Source: Actinocrinis sp046724665 (GTDB lineage: Bacteria > Actinomycetota > Actinomycetes > Streptomycetales > Catenulisporaceae). Taken from it: a stretch of 13,686 nucleotides of DNA. A program made the position numbers and the translations under genes. The notes below the pieces were generated by a model. The model saw only the letters and a program-made list of their open reading frames with translations, did no database searches and was not told the origin of the DNA. The DNA is taken from NCBI GenBank assembly GCA_046724665.1, contig JBKOWZ010000301.1:1-13686 (forward strand), written 5' to 3'. This document shows positions 13,140 to 13,686 of this stretch, one piece after another (positions within the stretch are counted from its first letter, which is position 1; every line of letters starts with the position of its first letter).

Positions 13140-13604
13140 TCAGGCCTCGAAATCCTCGGGCGAGATCTGGTCGAGGAACTCGCGGAACCGCTCGACCTCG
13201 TCCTCCTGGTCGTCCGGCAGCAGGATGCCGGCCTCGGCGAGCACCTCCTCGGCGGCGAAGATCTTCGCGCCGCAGCGCAGCGCCATCGCGATGCCGTCGG
13301 ACGGCCGGGCGGAGACGGTGACCCCGCCGTCGAAGACCATCTCGGCGAAGAAGGTGCCCCCGCGCAGCGAGGTGATGCGCAGCGCGGTCAGTCTCCGGCC
13401 GAGCGCCTTGAGAGTGTCGCGGAACAGGTCGTGGGTCAGCGGCCGGGGAGGCGCGGCCCCCTCGAGCGCGGCCGCGATCGCGCTCGCCTCAACCTGGCCG
13501 ATCCAGATCGGCAGGAACCGCTCCCCCGAGCTCTCCCGGAGCAGCACGATCGGCAGATTGGACGGCAGTTCGACGCGAACGCCGACAACGTCGAGTTCGT
13601 TCAC
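13140..13604 (-). CDS. DUF151/bifunctional-nuclease-like protein (Rv1829 type)
   Basis: The 154-residue protein matches the actinobacterial DUF151 family. It has the conserved MNELDVVGVRVELPSN start, the LPIWIG motif, PLTHDLFRD, VSARPSDGIAMALR and the acidic C-terminus DEVERFREFLDQISPEDF. Plant homologues were described as bifunctional nucleases; the bacterial role is unproven, although a structure is known for a Thermotoga homologue. GTG at 13604 gives the expected family N-terminus. The GTG at 13613 would add three residues, and longer starts give atypical sequence. The bases CTAGGGTG just upstream can be read either as a ribosome binding site (AGGGTG, 6-nt spacing) or as a -10 (TAGGGT, 7-nt spacing). 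In mycobacteria this gene follows garA and a MerR gene (ftsR-like); those would lie beyond the window's right edge. Confidence 0.93.
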   Translation of the reverse strand: MNELDVVGVRVELPSNLPIVLLRESSGERFLPIWIGQVEASAIAAALEGAAPPRPLTHDLFRDTLKALGRRLTALRITSLRGGTFFAEMVFDGGVTVSARPSDGIAMALRCGAKIFAAEEVLAEAGILLPDDQEDEVERFREFLDQISPEDFEA

Positions 13605-13611
13605 GATAGAC

Positions 13612-13617
13612 ACCCTA
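13612..13617 (-). promoter_or_regulatory. -10 box or ribosome binding site of the DUF151 gene
   Basis: TAGGGT on the minus strand lies 7 nt before the GTG at 13604, the right distance for a leaderless transcript. The overlapping AGGGTG would also serve as a ribosome binding site if transcription started further up. A -35 is not evident. One GGGCGCAC octamer (13628-13635) lies just upstream. Confidence 0.4.
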
Positions 13618-13686
13618 GCGCGCACCGGGGCGCACAACCGCTCCGGGGAGGTTCCAGTTCGGCGACCTCGCCATACGTCGCGCGGC

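Noticed and set aside
13605..13637. Longer DUF151 start at 13637 or GTG at 13613
   Set aside because: Family proteins begin MNELDVVGVRV, which fits 13604; the extra residues are not conserved and the starts lack a ribosome binding site.
1..13686. Mobile elements, CRISPR arrays, tRNA genes or defence systems
   Set aside because: No transposase, integrase, terminal repeats, regularly spaced repeats, tRNA-like cloverleaf or defence-gene motif was found by reading both strands.

Overview
The window is a high-GC actinobacterial (Actinomycetota) chromosomal segment. The evidence is very strong G/C at third codon positions, many GTG starts, a 6C-type small RNA, and a bifunctional-nuclease-like (DUF151) gene next to a MerR regulator that closely resembles mycobacterial Rv1829-Rv1830. 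Two rare TTA leucine codons fit a Streptomyces-like filamentous group, but I cannot name the genus. I saw no insertion sequence, integrase, tRNA, rRNA or CRISPR array.

Layout. At 1-572 is the 3' part of a HAD-family hydrolase gene. At 762-872 is a small RNA with two hairpins carrying the same C6 loop, ended by an intrinsic terminator; I call it 6C RNA. At 901-3036 (-) is a class A penicillin-binding protein, which diverges from a LacI-family regulator (3417-4436, +) across a palindrome-rich 380-bp gap. At 4461-5459 (-) is a CDF metal exporter, divergent from a ZIP-family metal transporter (5678-6520, +). The gap between those two holds two overlapping DtxR/IdeR-like iron boxes lying on the predicted ZIP promoter. 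A multi-pass membrane protein of unknown function (6669-7370, +) and a stand-alone ketoacyl-ACP synthase III (7532-8506, +) follow. At 8514-9179 (-) is an FMN-binding PNPOx-like protein, divergent from a MocR-type GntR/aminotransferase regulator (9219-10556, +). PlsC acyltransferase (10577-11257, -), a SAM methyltransferase (11412-12218, +), the MerR regulator (12227-12784, -) and the DUF151 gene (13140-13604, -) complete the window.

How the parts relate. The genes are mostly single transcription units arranged as convergent and divergent pairs, not one pathway. Two divergent pairs make functional sense: metal exporter/metal importer, and PNPOx-like flavoprotein/PLP-fold regulator. FabH and PlsC both serve lipid synthesis but are not in one operon. 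The MerR and DUF151 genes are a conserved actinobacterial pair.

Regulatory sequence is the most rewarding layer. Several genes (PBP, MocR, DUF151, perhaps CDF) have a plausible -10 box 6-7 nt before the start codon and little or no ribosome binding site, which suggests leaderless mRNAs. The MerR gene instead appears to have a long, structured leader. I did not find a convincing wholly new multi-gene system; the best leads are the metal-responsive CDF/ZIP control region, the 6C RNA with its upstream repeats, and the MerR leader.
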